From assembly GCF_000970085.1 (NCBI RefSeq), contig NZ_CP009506.1, forward strand, positions 4,092,001 to 4,156,000: a DNA stretch of 64,000 bases. The letters are read 5' to 3'. Numbering within the stretch: position 1 is the first letter of the stretch; each line of letters begins with the position of its first letter. Source of the DNA: Methanosarcina siciliae T4/M. GTDB lineage: Archaea; Halobacteriota; Methanosarcinia; Methanosarcinales; Methanosarcinaceae. Position numbers and translations under genes: made by a program. Of this stretch, positions 43,967 to 52,482 are shown one piece after another. Under the pieces are notes generated by a model. It was given only the letters and a program-made list of their open reading frames with translations, searched no databases and had not been told where the DNA came from.

Positions 43967-44332
43967 TCAGTTCCCGCAGCAGCATCCTTTCTCTTTATCC
44001 AATTTCTCATTTCCGGACTTATCGGATTTTTTCTCTCCAAAGATGAGGTCATAAACGTTTTCACCGTAAATGTTTGTCCAGTTGAGTTGAGAGCCTCCGG
44101 CTATAAACATAGCAATAGCAATAGCTTCTGCAATCTCCTTTTTGCTTGCCCCGTTAGCAACAGCCCTCTGGGAGTGAACATCAACACAGTACTGGCAGCG
44201 CATAAGGACCGAAGAAGCGATGGCTATGAGTTCCTTGGTCTTGCGGTCAAGTTCTCCGCCCTCAAAGATAGAATCTCTCAGTTTTCCGAATGCTTCAGCA
44301 GTATCAGGCATTATTTCGTTCATGAATGGCAT
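43967..44332 (-). CDS. AhpD-like carboxymuconolactone decarboxylase family protein
   Basis: Peroxidase-like CMD family, 121 residues. The redox motif is CQYCVDVHS with C46, C49 and H53. The C-terminal tail ends in CCCG. The ATG lies behind GGTGG, and a palindromic operator sits 54 bases upstream. It converges on the ACR3 gene. A near copy with a longer Cys tail is at 51951. Confidence 0.8.
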   Translation of the reverse strand: MPFMNEIMPDTAEAFGKLRDSIFEGGELDRKTKELIAIASSVLMRCQYCVDVHSQRAVANGASKKEIAEAIAIAMFIAGGSQLNWTNIYGENVYDLIFGEKKSDKSGNEKLDKEKGCCCGN

Positions 44333-44385
44333 TTTATTCCACCACTTAATTCTACAGTCTCAGTTTATAAAACACAGGAAGTTAT

Positions 44386-44405
44386 ATATCAATTTTCATT
44401 GATAT
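44386..44405 (-). promoter_or_regulatory. Palindromic operator upstream of AhpD-like gene
   Basis: ATATCAAT-TTTC-ATTGATAT has 8-base perfect arms and the shared TCAA-N6-TTGA core. It lies 54 bases upstream of the minus-strand ATG, overlapping a TATATATC element usable as TATA box. Confidence 0.7.
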
Positions 44406-44695
44406 TCAAAGCGGGAATCGAAGAAGAAAAATAATAACAGAGAAATAGAAAAGCCCCCCTAAAGCAATCCGGAAAAATTGAAAGGAAATCGAAAAATCCG
44501 GGAAAATGCCAAAAAGATCCTGAATACCTATATCTGAAGGAGAAAAGTGTCACTGCACTTCAATTTATTATGGAGTCGATTTTAAAATCTATATACTACC
44601 TGATCCAATTGATGTATAGTGTAAAATGAAGTTCATCCATTGGGAATCAAAGAAAACGTAAGTGGCACACTTTTGAATATGTAGGGGGATCTGGC
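44406..44695. other. Intergenic region with promoter for DUF302 gene
   Basis: TTTTAAAATCTATATACTACC (about 44580-44600) is a plausible TATA element, followed by CCAATTGATG. AAGTGTCAC (44546) and GTGGCACACTT (44662) form an imperfect long-range inverted repeat around it. AGGGGGATCTGGC precedes the gene start. Confidence 0.4.
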
Positions 44696-45076
44696 ATGTA
44701 TGACATAACAACCAGAACAAATCTGAAGTACGATGAAGCGATTGCAAAAGTAAAAAAAGAACTTGCAAAAGAAGGCTTTGGTGTTCTCACCGAGATCGAT
44801 GTAAAAGAAACATTGAAGAAAAAACTGGATTACGACTTCACCGATTATATAATTCTTGGTGCCTGTAACCCACCATTTGCAAAAAATGCCCTCGAAGGTG
44901 ACATGAACATAGGTCTATTGCTACCCTGTAATGTCATCGTGTATGCAGACGGTGATGAAACCGTTGTCTCAGCAATCAGGCCGAAGGAAATGTTCAAGCT
45001 TGTGGAAAACAAGGAACTGGTCGGAATCGCAGATGAAATTGAAGAAAAGCTTGAGAGGGTCATAGCAAATATATGA
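44696..45076 (+). CDS. DUF302 protein
   Basis: A 126-residue protein of the DUF302 family, recognised from YDEAIAKVKKELAKEGFGVLTEIDV, the LGACNPPFAKNAL segment and LLLPCNVIVY. Two conserved-position cysteines are present. The family is widespread and often near redox or metal genes; its biochemical role is unknown. Confidence 0.8.
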   Translation: MYDITTRTNLKYDEAIAKVKKELAKEGFGVLTEIDVKETLKKKLDYDFTDYIILGACNPPFAKNALEGDMNIGLLLPCNVIVYADGDETVVSAIRPKEMFKLVENKELVGIADEIEEKLERVIANI

Positions 45077-45359
45077 GCAGATATATGCCGGGAAAATTTC
45101 AAAGAATAGAGAGCGGTTAAAGAGTTCAGGCTCTATAAGAATCCGATTACTGGCCAATAACATAAAAGATGCTGAAACTATGATAAAACGGGTTCCGAGA
45201 ATAACGGATCTAAAATGAGAATTTTGACTTAAAAAACGATTCAGTTTTGTCACCGACTCCGGACTGTACCCGTTTTTTTCGGTAGCGACAACTTGAAAGA
45301 ATCGAATATCTGGGTTTTTAAGTTGTTTTTCTTTAACAGGGAAAGAAATTATCTAACAA

Positions 45360-45585
45360 TCTTCTGGCATGAAAGTACTGGGATTTGAAAAATGCTTTCA
45401 TGCCTTTGTATCTGTTATCTGAAGAATGTCATGTTTGTTTGGCATGAAAATATTTTGCCTTTCATTCCTTTGTGCTTACGATCTGAAGAATTTCATGCCT
45501 GTTTGATATGAAAATACTTTACCGTTCATTTATTGTGCCTGTTATTCAGAGAATTTCATGTACGTTTTTGATGAAAAAGGGAGGA
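45360..45585 (+). repeat. Degenerate ~64-bp tandem repeats with internal hairpins
   Basis: Units starting ATCTGAAGAATKTCATG recur at 45417 and 45481, with a degenerate one at 45544 and a partial one before 45417. Each holds a TTTCATG...CATGAAA inversion; the first (CATGAAAG...CTTTCATG, about 45368-45402) is a good hairpin. No frame is open across them. Confidence 0.65.
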
Positions 45586-45863
45586 TGAAACTTCCTCCGG
45601 GTGGCAATTTTCATCATTTTATTAAGCAATAAGAAAAGATTCAGAGGATTTATATAAAGAAGCAAGTGTCTAATTAAAGTGTCTAATTAGATCAGAGATT
45701 TTCAAATCTAACTCGAGTCCTCTCGACCTTACTTTCACTATAAAAACCGAGAAAAATAATAAAAAGGAAATAGAAAAAACAAGAACATAATAGAGAACAT
45801 AAAAGCAACACTAAAAAATTGCTTAGAAAAAACTCTTAGAGAAAAACATCAGGAGACAAGCAG
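45586..45863. promoter_or_regulatory. Promoter region of the second Cys-rich hypothetical
   Basis: GATTTATATAAAGAAGC (about 45648-45664) is a good TATA box. Directly after it AAGTGTCTAATTA is repeated twice in tandem (about 45663-45690). No TCAA-N6-TTGA palindrome is found here. Confidence 0.5.
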
Positions 45864-46184
45864 TTGACAGAAATTACAGTAAACTCTACAATCTGCGGTT
45901 TTACACACAAAATTAGGGGGAGTATGAAAGGGGATAAGATTATTGTGGACATCGAAACCCCCTGTGAGAAAATAAAAAAGTTTTCGCATATGGAGATTCC
46001 CATGATGGAAACCCTGGATATCAAAAACAACTACGTGATCGATAGAGCGCAGGAAGCACAGTGTTCCTCAAACTGCCTGGTTCCCTGCGCCGTACTTAAC
46101 CTCTGCAAGCTTGAAAGCGGGTTTATGGCAAAGTCCCTGGCAAAAAAAGCAGGAAGTGTCAGTATCGAATTCAATAATACCTGA
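45864..46184 (+). CDS. Conserved Cys-rich hypothetical, paralogue 2
   Basis: A 106-residue paralogue of the gene at 41291. All cysteines in STICGF, TPCEKI, QCSSNCLVPCA and NLCKLE are retained except one in the first pair of the CCSNC cluster, which is CSSNC here. The start is TTG behind AGGAG. Retention of two copies argues for a real function. Confidence 0.7.
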   Translation: MTEITVNSTICGFTHKIRGSMKGDKIIVDIETPCEKIKKFSHMEIPMMETLDIKNNYVIDRAQEAQCSSNCLVPCAVLNLCKLESGFMAKSLAKKAGSVSIEFNNT

Positions 46185-46279
46185 ACTTATAGATGAGTGG
46201 GGTCAGGCAACAAAAATCTGCCTGCAAACCACCAGCCTGCAAAAATACCTTGGAACTGCCATTAGTCTACAGGATAATC

Positions 46280-48040
46280 TTAATCTACGGGACAATCATA
46301 CTCTTTATTACCACTATCCAGATACACACTGTAAATATGATTGTTTTTAACCCGGAAAGTAATCGATTTATCCTGCTCGAGTTTATAACTGAAAAACTGT
46401 TCTAAGGTATTATCGCAGACCCTGGTGTTATCTCCTGCACTTATATTTACATTTACCAGAGCGTCAAAGCCTTTTGTATGTGCTCTAAACACGAAAAAAC
46501 TCTCTGTGTACTGTAAAATGTCAAAACTGGCATCATACGTATTGCGACCGATCCGATTGTACTCGAAAAACGATACTATGGTCATCTTATTTGAATTGTA
46601 GTTATCCACCCAGTTCTGGAATTTTGAGCAACTTATTGAGTATTTTATAGCTGGCTCCAGGTCGAGTTCGTGGGTGAAAGCCGGATAAACCATGCCTGCC
46701 CCGGATGCCGGCTCCCACCATGCCCAGGTATCATCATCCAGATTTCCAATATCTCTTTCCGCATGAATTCCCGAAGCTCCGTTTCTCCAGAACATCCCCA
46801 GATTTTCATATGCATAAATTGCGTGTGTAATATTGTCCCGGTTCCTCATGGAACACCAGCTTGTCGGCTTCCTTCCTATTTTTTCATAAACATATGAGTA
46901 TCCTTCATCCATTACTTTACAGGCCTGCTCATGAGGAAGGCTGTTTAATTCTTCAGAATAGTGTACTCCTGCATCCCAGGAATTATTAACAACCAGCTTG
47001 CGCAGGTATTCAAGGTCTGAATCACTGCACTGCTCAAGAAGCTCTATATCAAACCAGATTGTGCCTCTGTTGTCTTTGCTGTTGAGGTAGCGTATACCCT
47101 TCTCAGTAGTATTTCTTACATGAGGCCCGTCAAGCCCGAAAGGAACAAGAGTGCGGTCTCCAATTGCGGTTATGAATTTTCGGTCTGCCCTTTGGCTTAT
47201 GCGGTATATATTGACATGAAGGTATCTTCCTTTTCCAGTGAGAAAAGAGGTGAACTTGAGATACCCGTTAGAAAAATCAATATATGGAAGCCTTTGCCTC
47301 TCAAAATTATAAAAAGGAGTCACGATATATTTTCCATCTTTTGCGAATATGGTGTTTGTCTTGCTGCATCCGTCAAACATAATTTCAAAATCCAGCTTCT
47401 CGGCGGCATCCCCCAGGAATATGATTTCAGACCCTATATCACCGGAAGAGCTTTCAAAATAACTTTTTAATATAGTCCCGTCATTTATCTCCTGAATTAC
47501 CAGCTTTGAACCCGGGCTGTTAAGTTCAACAAAACTGTGAAGATTGTCCATTTTTATATCCATTGAGATATGATAAGTACATTTAACCATCGGGGTAAAC
47601 CCGCAGATGTAGAGCGACCCCGTTTGTCTTGACTGTCCCTGGTAGTGAATGGGTGTAAAAGAAGCAGCTTCACAGAACCTGTGGAGATCTGGAGATTTCA
47701 GTAAGTGTTCCGTGCACCTATTTATTCCAGAACCGAAAACAGAATATGTAACCGGAAGCAAACCGCAGAGGGATAAAACGGGGGCTTTTGTAGTTTTATA
47801 CACCAGTCCTTTTGGAAAATCGTTAAAAAGAACCTGCGTTTCCAGCGTCCCGAAAATTGCTGAATATAGCCGGTCATAAGGCCTATTCCCTTGAAGTTTG
47901 GCCATAAATACGTTATTCGGAATACTGTCATTTTTAGAGTAATCCTGTGAAAACATGGTTATACTACCCTGACCAATATTTTCAGGATTTTCGGGATCAA
48001 CTGTGATAGGGGAAATATCAGTTCCTCCAATACAGAACAA
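46280..48040 (-). CDS. Large hypothetical protein, start uncertain
   Basis: I do not recognise this 586-residue protein. The first ~300 residues are beta-rich. From about 310 to 480 runs of Trp, His, Asp and Glu (GTIWFDIELLEQ, DAGVHYSEEL, PTSWCSMRNRDN, DDDTWAWWEPASG) recall a polysaccharide-deacetylase or glycosidase-like barrel, but this is weak. The only start is a TTG with a stop just upstream, and no signal peptide is present. An ATG in another frame 20 bases earlier suggests a frameshift near the N-terminus. Confidence 0.55.
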   Translation of the reverse strand: MFCIGGTDISPITVDPENPENIGQGSITMFSQDYSKNDSIPNNVFMAKLQGNRPYDRLYSAIFGTLETQVLFNDFPKGLVYKTTKAPVLSLCGLLPVTYSVFGSGINRCTEHLLKSPDLHRFCEAASFTPIHYQGQSRQTGSLYICGFTPMVKCTYHISMDIKMDNLHSFVELNSPGSKLVIQEINDGTILKSYFESSSGDIGSEIIFLGDAAEKLDFEIMFDGCSKTNTIFAKDGKYIVTPFYNFERQRLPYIDFSNGYLKFTSFLTGKGRYLHVNIYRISQRADRKFITAIGDRTLVPFGLDGPHVRNTTEKGIRYLNSKDNRGTIWFDIELLEQCSDSDLEYLRKLVVNNSWDAGVHYSEELNSLPHEQACKVMDEGYSYVYEKIGRKPTSWCSMRNRDNITHAIYAYENLGMFWRNGASGIHAERDIGNLDDDTWAWWEPASGAGMVYPAFTHELDLEPAIKYSISCSKFQNWVDNYNSNKMTIVSFFEYNRIGRNTYDASFDILQYTESFFVFRAHTKGFDALVNVNISAGDNTRVCDNTLEQFFSYKLEQDKSITFRVKNNHIYSVYLDSGNKEYDCPVD

Positions 48041-48097
48041 GTAATGAATATCGGGAAGAAATCATTTTATTCAATCGAATATACCTGTGCTCAATAA

Positions 48098-48175
48098 CAT
48101 AATGTAACCCCTTATTACTCACACATAATGTAACCCCTTATTACTCACACATAATGTAACCCCTTATTACTCACG
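48098..48175 (-). repeat. Three 26-bp tandem repeats at a gene end
   Basis: CATAATGTAACCCCTTATTACTCACA repeats at 48098, 48124 and 48150 with no spacers. The last copy includes the final Glu codon and stop of the methyltransferase gene, so the repeat probably arose by duplication of the gene's 3' end. Confidence 0.85.
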
Positions 48176-48871
48176 AGACATTATTGCATGGTACTTGTAT
48201 TCATAATACATGGACTGAACATACTCCATCTTAAACCCATGTTTATTTGCAATGCTTTCTATTATACAGGGTTTATGAGTATATCCAAGAATATCTCTCG
48301 GGCGATTATTTAAGCTCGCAGATACAACACTGAAAGTTTCAAAGCCTATTTTGCAAAAGATTTTCCAGCACCCAAAATTTCGTGATAAGTATCCTATCCT
48401 CCATAGCGGATATAAGCGAGGGTTAAGTAAGTCAAAAAGGACTATTTTACCTTCCTTATTAAGGTACTCTGATGCATTGGAAATAAAATTATCGACTTCT
48501 TCATCTGTGAGGTACTGGATCACTCCGGCTGCAGTAATTCGGTCAAAAGAAGAATCAAGCTTTTCCCAAACCGTTTCATCATCAGCAAGGATTAAAGTTA
48601 TATTTTCACACTTTCTGGCCCTGATTCTTTTGCTTGCCTCATCAAGCATTGATTCAGAAAAATCGGCACCCACCAGCTTTTCATATTCGAGCGCATAATA
48701 AACCAGAAGCTCCCCGGCCCCGCAACCGAAGTCAAGAAGTGTTTTCCCTCCATCCAGATGGAAGAGTTTTTCCCTGGCTTCTCTGGAAATGAACTCCTCA
48801 GCCGAAGACCTGTGTCCACCGCTTCTCTTACCTGTAAAGAATTCTTCCCAGACAGATTTTTGTTTCGACAT
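48167..48871 (-). CDS. Class I SAM-dependent methyltransferase
   Basis: This 234-residue enzyme has motif I LLDFGCGAGELLVYY, VGADFSESML and DRITAAGVIQYL. The C-terminal region with RPRDILGYTHKPC resembles small-molecule methyltransferases of cell-surface or cofactor pathways, but the substrate cannot be read. Its upstream neighbour is transposon debris. Confidence 0.75.
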   Translation of the reverse strand: MSKQKSVWEEFFTGKRSGGHRSSAEEFISREAREKLFHLDGGKTLLDFGCGAGELLVYYALEYEKLVGADFSESMLDEASKRIRARKCENITLILADDETVWEKLDSSFDRITAAGVIQYLTDEEVDNFISNASEYLNKEGKIVLFDLLNPRLYPLWRIGYLSRNFGCWKIFCKIGFETFSVVSASLNNRPRDILGYTHKPCIIESIANKHGFKMEYVQSMYYEYKYHAIMSRE

Positions 48872-49166
48872 GCTTTTTATACCCCCAGTCCTGCTTGAAT
48901 TGTACCTTTTCTCCAGACAAGCAGAGCCTTACAATGTATAATTTTTAATTTTTAAGCTCATAGGTTTGTGATTTCAAGATGATAAGAGAACTAAGATGAT
49001 AAAAGATAATAAGGAATTAATTTCACACATTTGTACTTAAATATTTATATCTTTCGAATTAAAAATGCTTCTTTTTTTAGGCTCTCAAATTAGCTCTAAA
49101 ATTCCTTGATCTAATTTGATATTTGTTTTTTAGAAGTATCTCCCAAATGAATTCTTTTCTCCAATC

Positions 49167-49721
49167 TTATTTTGTGTATGTTCTAACAATCGTAATATGT
49201 GCCTTATCCATTTTACACCCATAATGAGGAGTGGAATCAATCTTAGCTTCCTTTGCTGATGAGAGTTTGAGAAATATTTCACCTAACAACATCATGATAT
49301 CATTGACTCCTTCCTCTCCAAACCTATATTTCACAAAATGATGAAGTGTTCCACCAGAAGGAAGTTTTATATGGCCAGTTTCGTCATAGAAAGATAGCAG
49401 GATAGCTTCTTCCTCTGTTAAGGAAGAAATAGTCTTGTCAAAGGAAAGATTCCTAAAACATTTCACAATAAAGAGTTTTGTCATAGAAGAAACACTGTAT
49501 TTAAAGTACCAACTTTTGTTGGTATAAAAAGTACGTTCTACGTGCTTTGCAATATCGTCAATGCAGAGAAAATACAGGAATTGGCAAATTGAGGTACTTT
49601 CTCTGTTCAGATAATTATCAAGCGAATCCTCAAAGAGAACTCCTTTACACACCCTGAGTTTCTTTCCAATTAAACGGGCAATTTTTATTGTATTTAAGGT
49701 TACTGCTATTGGAAAAAACAA
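49167..49721 (-). pseudogene. Truncated transposase
   Basis: A 184-codon frame holds the N-terminal part of a DDE-type transposase (CIDDIAKHVERTFYTNKSWYF, FYDETGHIKLPSGGTLHHFVKYRFGEEGV). It then reaches KIDSTPHYGCKMDKAHI, where intact relatives have extra residues between the STP and HYGCK parts, and stops soon after. The catalytic region is lost. A second, shorter remnant of the same family is at 10399. Confidence 0.75.
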
Positions 49722-49735
49722 ATTCGAAGATCAGA

Positions 49736-49878
49736 CTTAAGTGCACATTTCGAACCCCTGCCATTATAGGCAAATAATGCATGATTTCAGGTTATTTTGT
49801 TGACTTTATGTCAGCAAAATAATCCGTTTATGCAGTAACTTAACACAAGAGTGCCAGGGTTCGAAATGTGCATTTAAG
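49736..49878. mobile_element. Foldback MITE-like element
   Basis: The 143-base element has terminal inverted repeats: CTTAAGTGCACATTTCGAACCC at the left and the reverse complement of CTTAAATGCACATTTCGAACCC at the right (16 bases perfect). Inside, TTATTTTGTTGAC (about 49793) pairs with GTCAGCAAAATAA (about 49810) with one mismatch, so the whole element can fold. TTAA occurs at both ends, possibly a target duplication. It encodes nothing and sits between the ccdA stop and the transposase remnant. Confidence 0.65.
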
Positions 49879-49923
49879 GAAAAATGGTCATGGCTTACTT
49901 TGATAAGCCAGACAGTTCAGGCC

Positions 49924-50568
49924 TCAGAAGCTACCAAAATGGTTCTGGTAAACCATAAAAAAGCCGACTCCCAGAATTATAAGGCCTGCAACTTTTTTTA
50001 ACGGAAAACCATATTTTGAAACTTTCTGGAGCCTTGTGGAAGAAAAACGTGCAGAGTAAGCAACAAGAAGCATTGGAATGGAAAAGCCGATGGAATAGAT
50101 GAAGAGCATCAGCGCCCCGTAAGTAATTTCGCCTGAAACCGCAACCATTGTGAGGATAGAACCAAGTACGGAGCCCACACATGGAAGCCAGACAATCCCG
50201 AGAGAGAGGCCAAGCAAAAGGCCTCCGAAAAGCCCATCTTTCCTGGAATTTGCAAGTGAAGAAAAATTTCCAAAAAAATTGAAAATATTGAGGTCGAAAA
50301 GTAGTGAAATCCCCATCGTGATCAAAAGGGCTTCGGCAAAAATATAAAGAAAATCGAGATAAGCCGTCAGTGTTGCTCCGAATATGGAAGTAACTATCCC
50401 CATGCTTGTAAAAGAAAGAGACAGCCCTGATACGATCGCAAGGGGCCTGAACTTTCCTTTCTCAGTTGAGTAAGCAAAAACTGCCGGAATTACGGGAAGA
50501 ATGCACGGTGAGAGTACGCTGACGACTCCTGCAAAGAAAGCGGCAACCGGAAAAAAGCCGGAAAACAT
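49924..50568 (-). CDS. ccdA: CcdA/DsbD-like thiol-disulfide membrane transporter
   Basis: A 214-residue membrane protein with six helices. The redox cysteines are C22 in LSPCILPVIP and C130 in VWLPCVGS, the standard CcdA pair that moves reducing equivalents across the membrane. It follows the thioredoxin lipoprotein gene by four bases, so together they form an extracytoplasmic reducing chain. Confidence 0.88.
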   Translation of the reverse strand: MFSGFFPVAAFFAGVVSVLSPCILPVIPAVFAYSTEKGKFRPLAIVSGLSLSFTSMGIVTSIFGATLTAYLDFLYIFAEALLITMGISLLFDLNIFNFFGNFSSLANSRKDGLFGGLLLGLSLGIVWLPCVGSVLGSILTMVAVSGEITYGALMLFIYSIGFSIPMLLVAYSARFSSTRLQKVSKYGFPLKKVAGLIILGVGFFMVYQNHFGSF

Positions 50569-50572
50569 ATAT

Positions 50573-51157
50573 TCACCCCACTATATTTCGGGATTCAATA
50601 GCTTCCTCAAGAGTCTCTGAAAGAGTTTCTTTATCGGCAACACCCAGGAATCTTGCGTTCGCTCTTTCCGAACTTTTGCTCCCGTCCGGCCGCATGTACA
50701 TGTATTTACCATCCTCGATTCCTGTAATAATACAGGTGTCTGGAATAACTCTTACCCCGAACGTTGTTGCAAACTCAGGTTGTTCCTTTACATCAATAAG
50801 CATAATTGAAGCAGAATCCTGATACATCGGAAGAAGCTCTGCAAGCACCTCTTCCTGCTCTTGACATGGAATACAGCCTTTAGACCCAAGTTTCAGCACA
50901 ACAGGGCCTTTTGTGAGGGCTTCGTCAATCTGGTTCAGATTCGTAACCTCGACCATCCCTGCTTCACTATCGGAATTATTCACGTCCTCTGTAACTTCAA
51001 CGAGCTCTGCCTCATTGCCGGAATCATCAACATCCGTGCAACCTGAGCTGAAGAGAAGAAAACAAAAAATCACCAAAATAAAAAACGGTTTTTTCAAAAA
51101 GAACGGAAGCGAAGAAGAAACTCGTTCTTTGTCCTTTATTTTGTGCAGTCGTTTCAT
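50573..51157 (-). CDS. Thioredoxin-fold lipoprotein
   Basis: A 194-residue exported protein: long basic N-terminus, hydrophobic segment, lipobox FSSGC (C40), then an acidic linker with a near-duplicated VEVTEDVNNSDSEAGMVEVT. A thioredoxin domain follows with CIPC (C95, C98) and VIPDT in place of the usual cis-proline TP. It is the likely partner that receives electrons from CcdA outside the membrane. Confidence 0.83.
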   Translation of the reverse strand: MKRLHKIKDKERVSSSLPFFLKKPFFILVIFCFLLFSSGCTDVDDSGNEAELVEVTEDVNNSDSEAGMVEVTNLNQIDEALTKGPVVLKLGSKGCIPCQEQEEVLAELLPMYQDSASIMLIDVKEQPEFATTFGVRVIPDTCIITGIEDGKYMYMRPDGSKSSERANARFLGVADKETLSETLEEAIESRNIVG

Positions 51158-51432
51158 TATAATTCTCCAAAAGATGCAGGTTTTTTAATAAAAAACAATA
51201 AACGGCACGTATCAGACCAAAATATTGATACCGTCAATGTTAACAGTGTTATAAATATATTACCCGAATCACACCGACGCCAAATAATATAAAAAGTTTA
51301 TCACCAATAAAACGATATTGTGCTTAAAAATTATGCAATCATCAGGGGAATTCCGGCACCATTTGTTCAACAAATCTATTCTGGTTCTACAGTTGAGTTC
51401 ATGATCCACATATATATTAAACTGTAATATAG

Positions 51433-51452
51433 ATATCAAGAAACCTTGATAT
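51433..51452 (+). promoter_or_regulatory. Palindromic operator of second ArsR gene
   Basis: ATATCAAG-AAAC-CTTGATAT (8-base perfect arms, TCAA-N6-TTGA core) lies 38 bases before the ArsR ATG. TAAACTGTAATATAG just upstream may be the TATA box. The 330-base region 51158-51489 is otherwise empty and also serves the divergent thioredoxin gene. Confidence 0.7.
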
Positions 51453-51489
51453 GAAAATCCTTATTTAGAAAGTTTAACTTCTTTTATTT

Positions 51490-51876
51490 ATGAGCTATTG
51501 TTGCCCTGCGGACCCCGAGAAAAAAAAGGAATGGGAAGAGAAAATGCTCCAGGAAGTAGATTTTCTGGACAATGACATTAAAAAAGCCAGTGAAGTATTC
51601 AGCGCTCTCGGGCATCCGATAAGACTGAAAATTGCTTATTTTCTATCTCAGCGAGATCACTGTGTTTGTGAACTGATATTTAAATTAAACGAGAGGCAGA
51701 ACCTGGTCTCTCATCACCTAGCAATTATGAAAAACTGCGGGATCGTCGAAGCCTATAACAGTTCAAAATGGCGGTTCTACAGATTGAAACCTGAATTCGC
51801 AAATATTTTGCAGCTTGTAAAACAAATTGAAGCTTGTAAAGCAAGTGCAGGAGAAAAAGAGAATAAAAACATGTAA
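51490..51876 (+). CDS. ArsR-family repressor with N-terminal CC motif
   Basis: The 128-residue ArsR/SmtB repressor has SALGHPIRLKIAYFL, the sensor pair CVCE (C58, C60) and LVSHHLAIMKNCGIVEAY as recognition helix. It begins MSYCCPAD, an extra cysteine pair that could join C58/C60 in binding a trivalent metalloid. It is divergent from the thioredoxin-CcdA pair and convergent with an AhpD-like gene. The operator just upstream suggests autoregulation. Confidence 0.83.
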   Translation: MSYCCPADPEKKKEWEEKMLQEVDFLDNDIKKASEVFSALGHPIRLKIAYFLSQRDHCVCELIFKLNERQNLVSHHLAIMKNCGIVEAYNSSKWRFYRLKPEFANILQLVKQIEACKASAGEKENKNM

Positions 51877-51950
51877 GCAACGGAATAAAAAACAACAAAC
51901 AATAGATCCAGTGAAAAATTTCAAAAAATGAATTTAGGGTATAAAAGACT

Positions 51951-52292
51951 TCAATCCCCACAGCAACAGCAGTAATCCTTGTCTTCCCTGTCCTTTTCAA
52001 AAATCTTATCGTATATATTTTCACCATATATGTTCGTCCATCCAATTTGCGACTCTGCAGCAACAAACATGGCAACTGATATGACTTCGGCAATCTCCTC
52101 TTTTGTAGCTCCCATAGCAGCAGCCCTCTGGGAATGTACATAGACACAGAACTGACAGCGCATGAGTACCGAAGAAGCAATGGCGATCAACTCTTTTGTT
52201 TTGAGGTCAAGGAAACCGTCTTTGAAAATGGAATTTCTCATCTGCCCGAAAGCTTCAGCAGTTTCAGGCAACATTTCGTTTAAAAATGACAC
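51951..52292 (-). CDS. AhpD-like protein with CCCC tail
   Basis: This 113-residue close relative of the protein at 43967 has the motif CQFCVYVHS at the same positions (C46, C49, H53). The extreme C-terminus is YCCCCGD. The tail is short enough to act as a metal- or thiol-binding appendage. GGAGGAATTTAAG precedes the ATG. Confidence 0.8.
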   Translation of the reverse strand: MSFLNEMLPETAEAFGQMRNSIFKDGFLDLKTKELIAIASSVLMRCQFCVYVHSQRAAAMGATKEEIAEVISVAMFVAAESQIGWTNIYGENIYDKIFEKDREDKDYCCCCGD

Positions 52293-52482
52293 TTAAATTC
52301 CTCCGGATTGAAATGAAAACGGGATAGGTAAGTTTTAAACATATATACCAAGTAACACACGAGAAAAAATTATACAGTTGTAGTAATACGAAGAAGTTAC
52401 TCCAGGACGTTACACAGATGTTAAACAATAGTCGGTACTCAAACCATTAGCCCCAAAATAGGTTCAAGAAACCTTTGAGGGG

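Noticed and set aside
48098..48175. Short CRISPR-like array
   Set aside because: The 26-base units abut each other with no spacers and one runs into a coding sequence; no cas genes are in the window.
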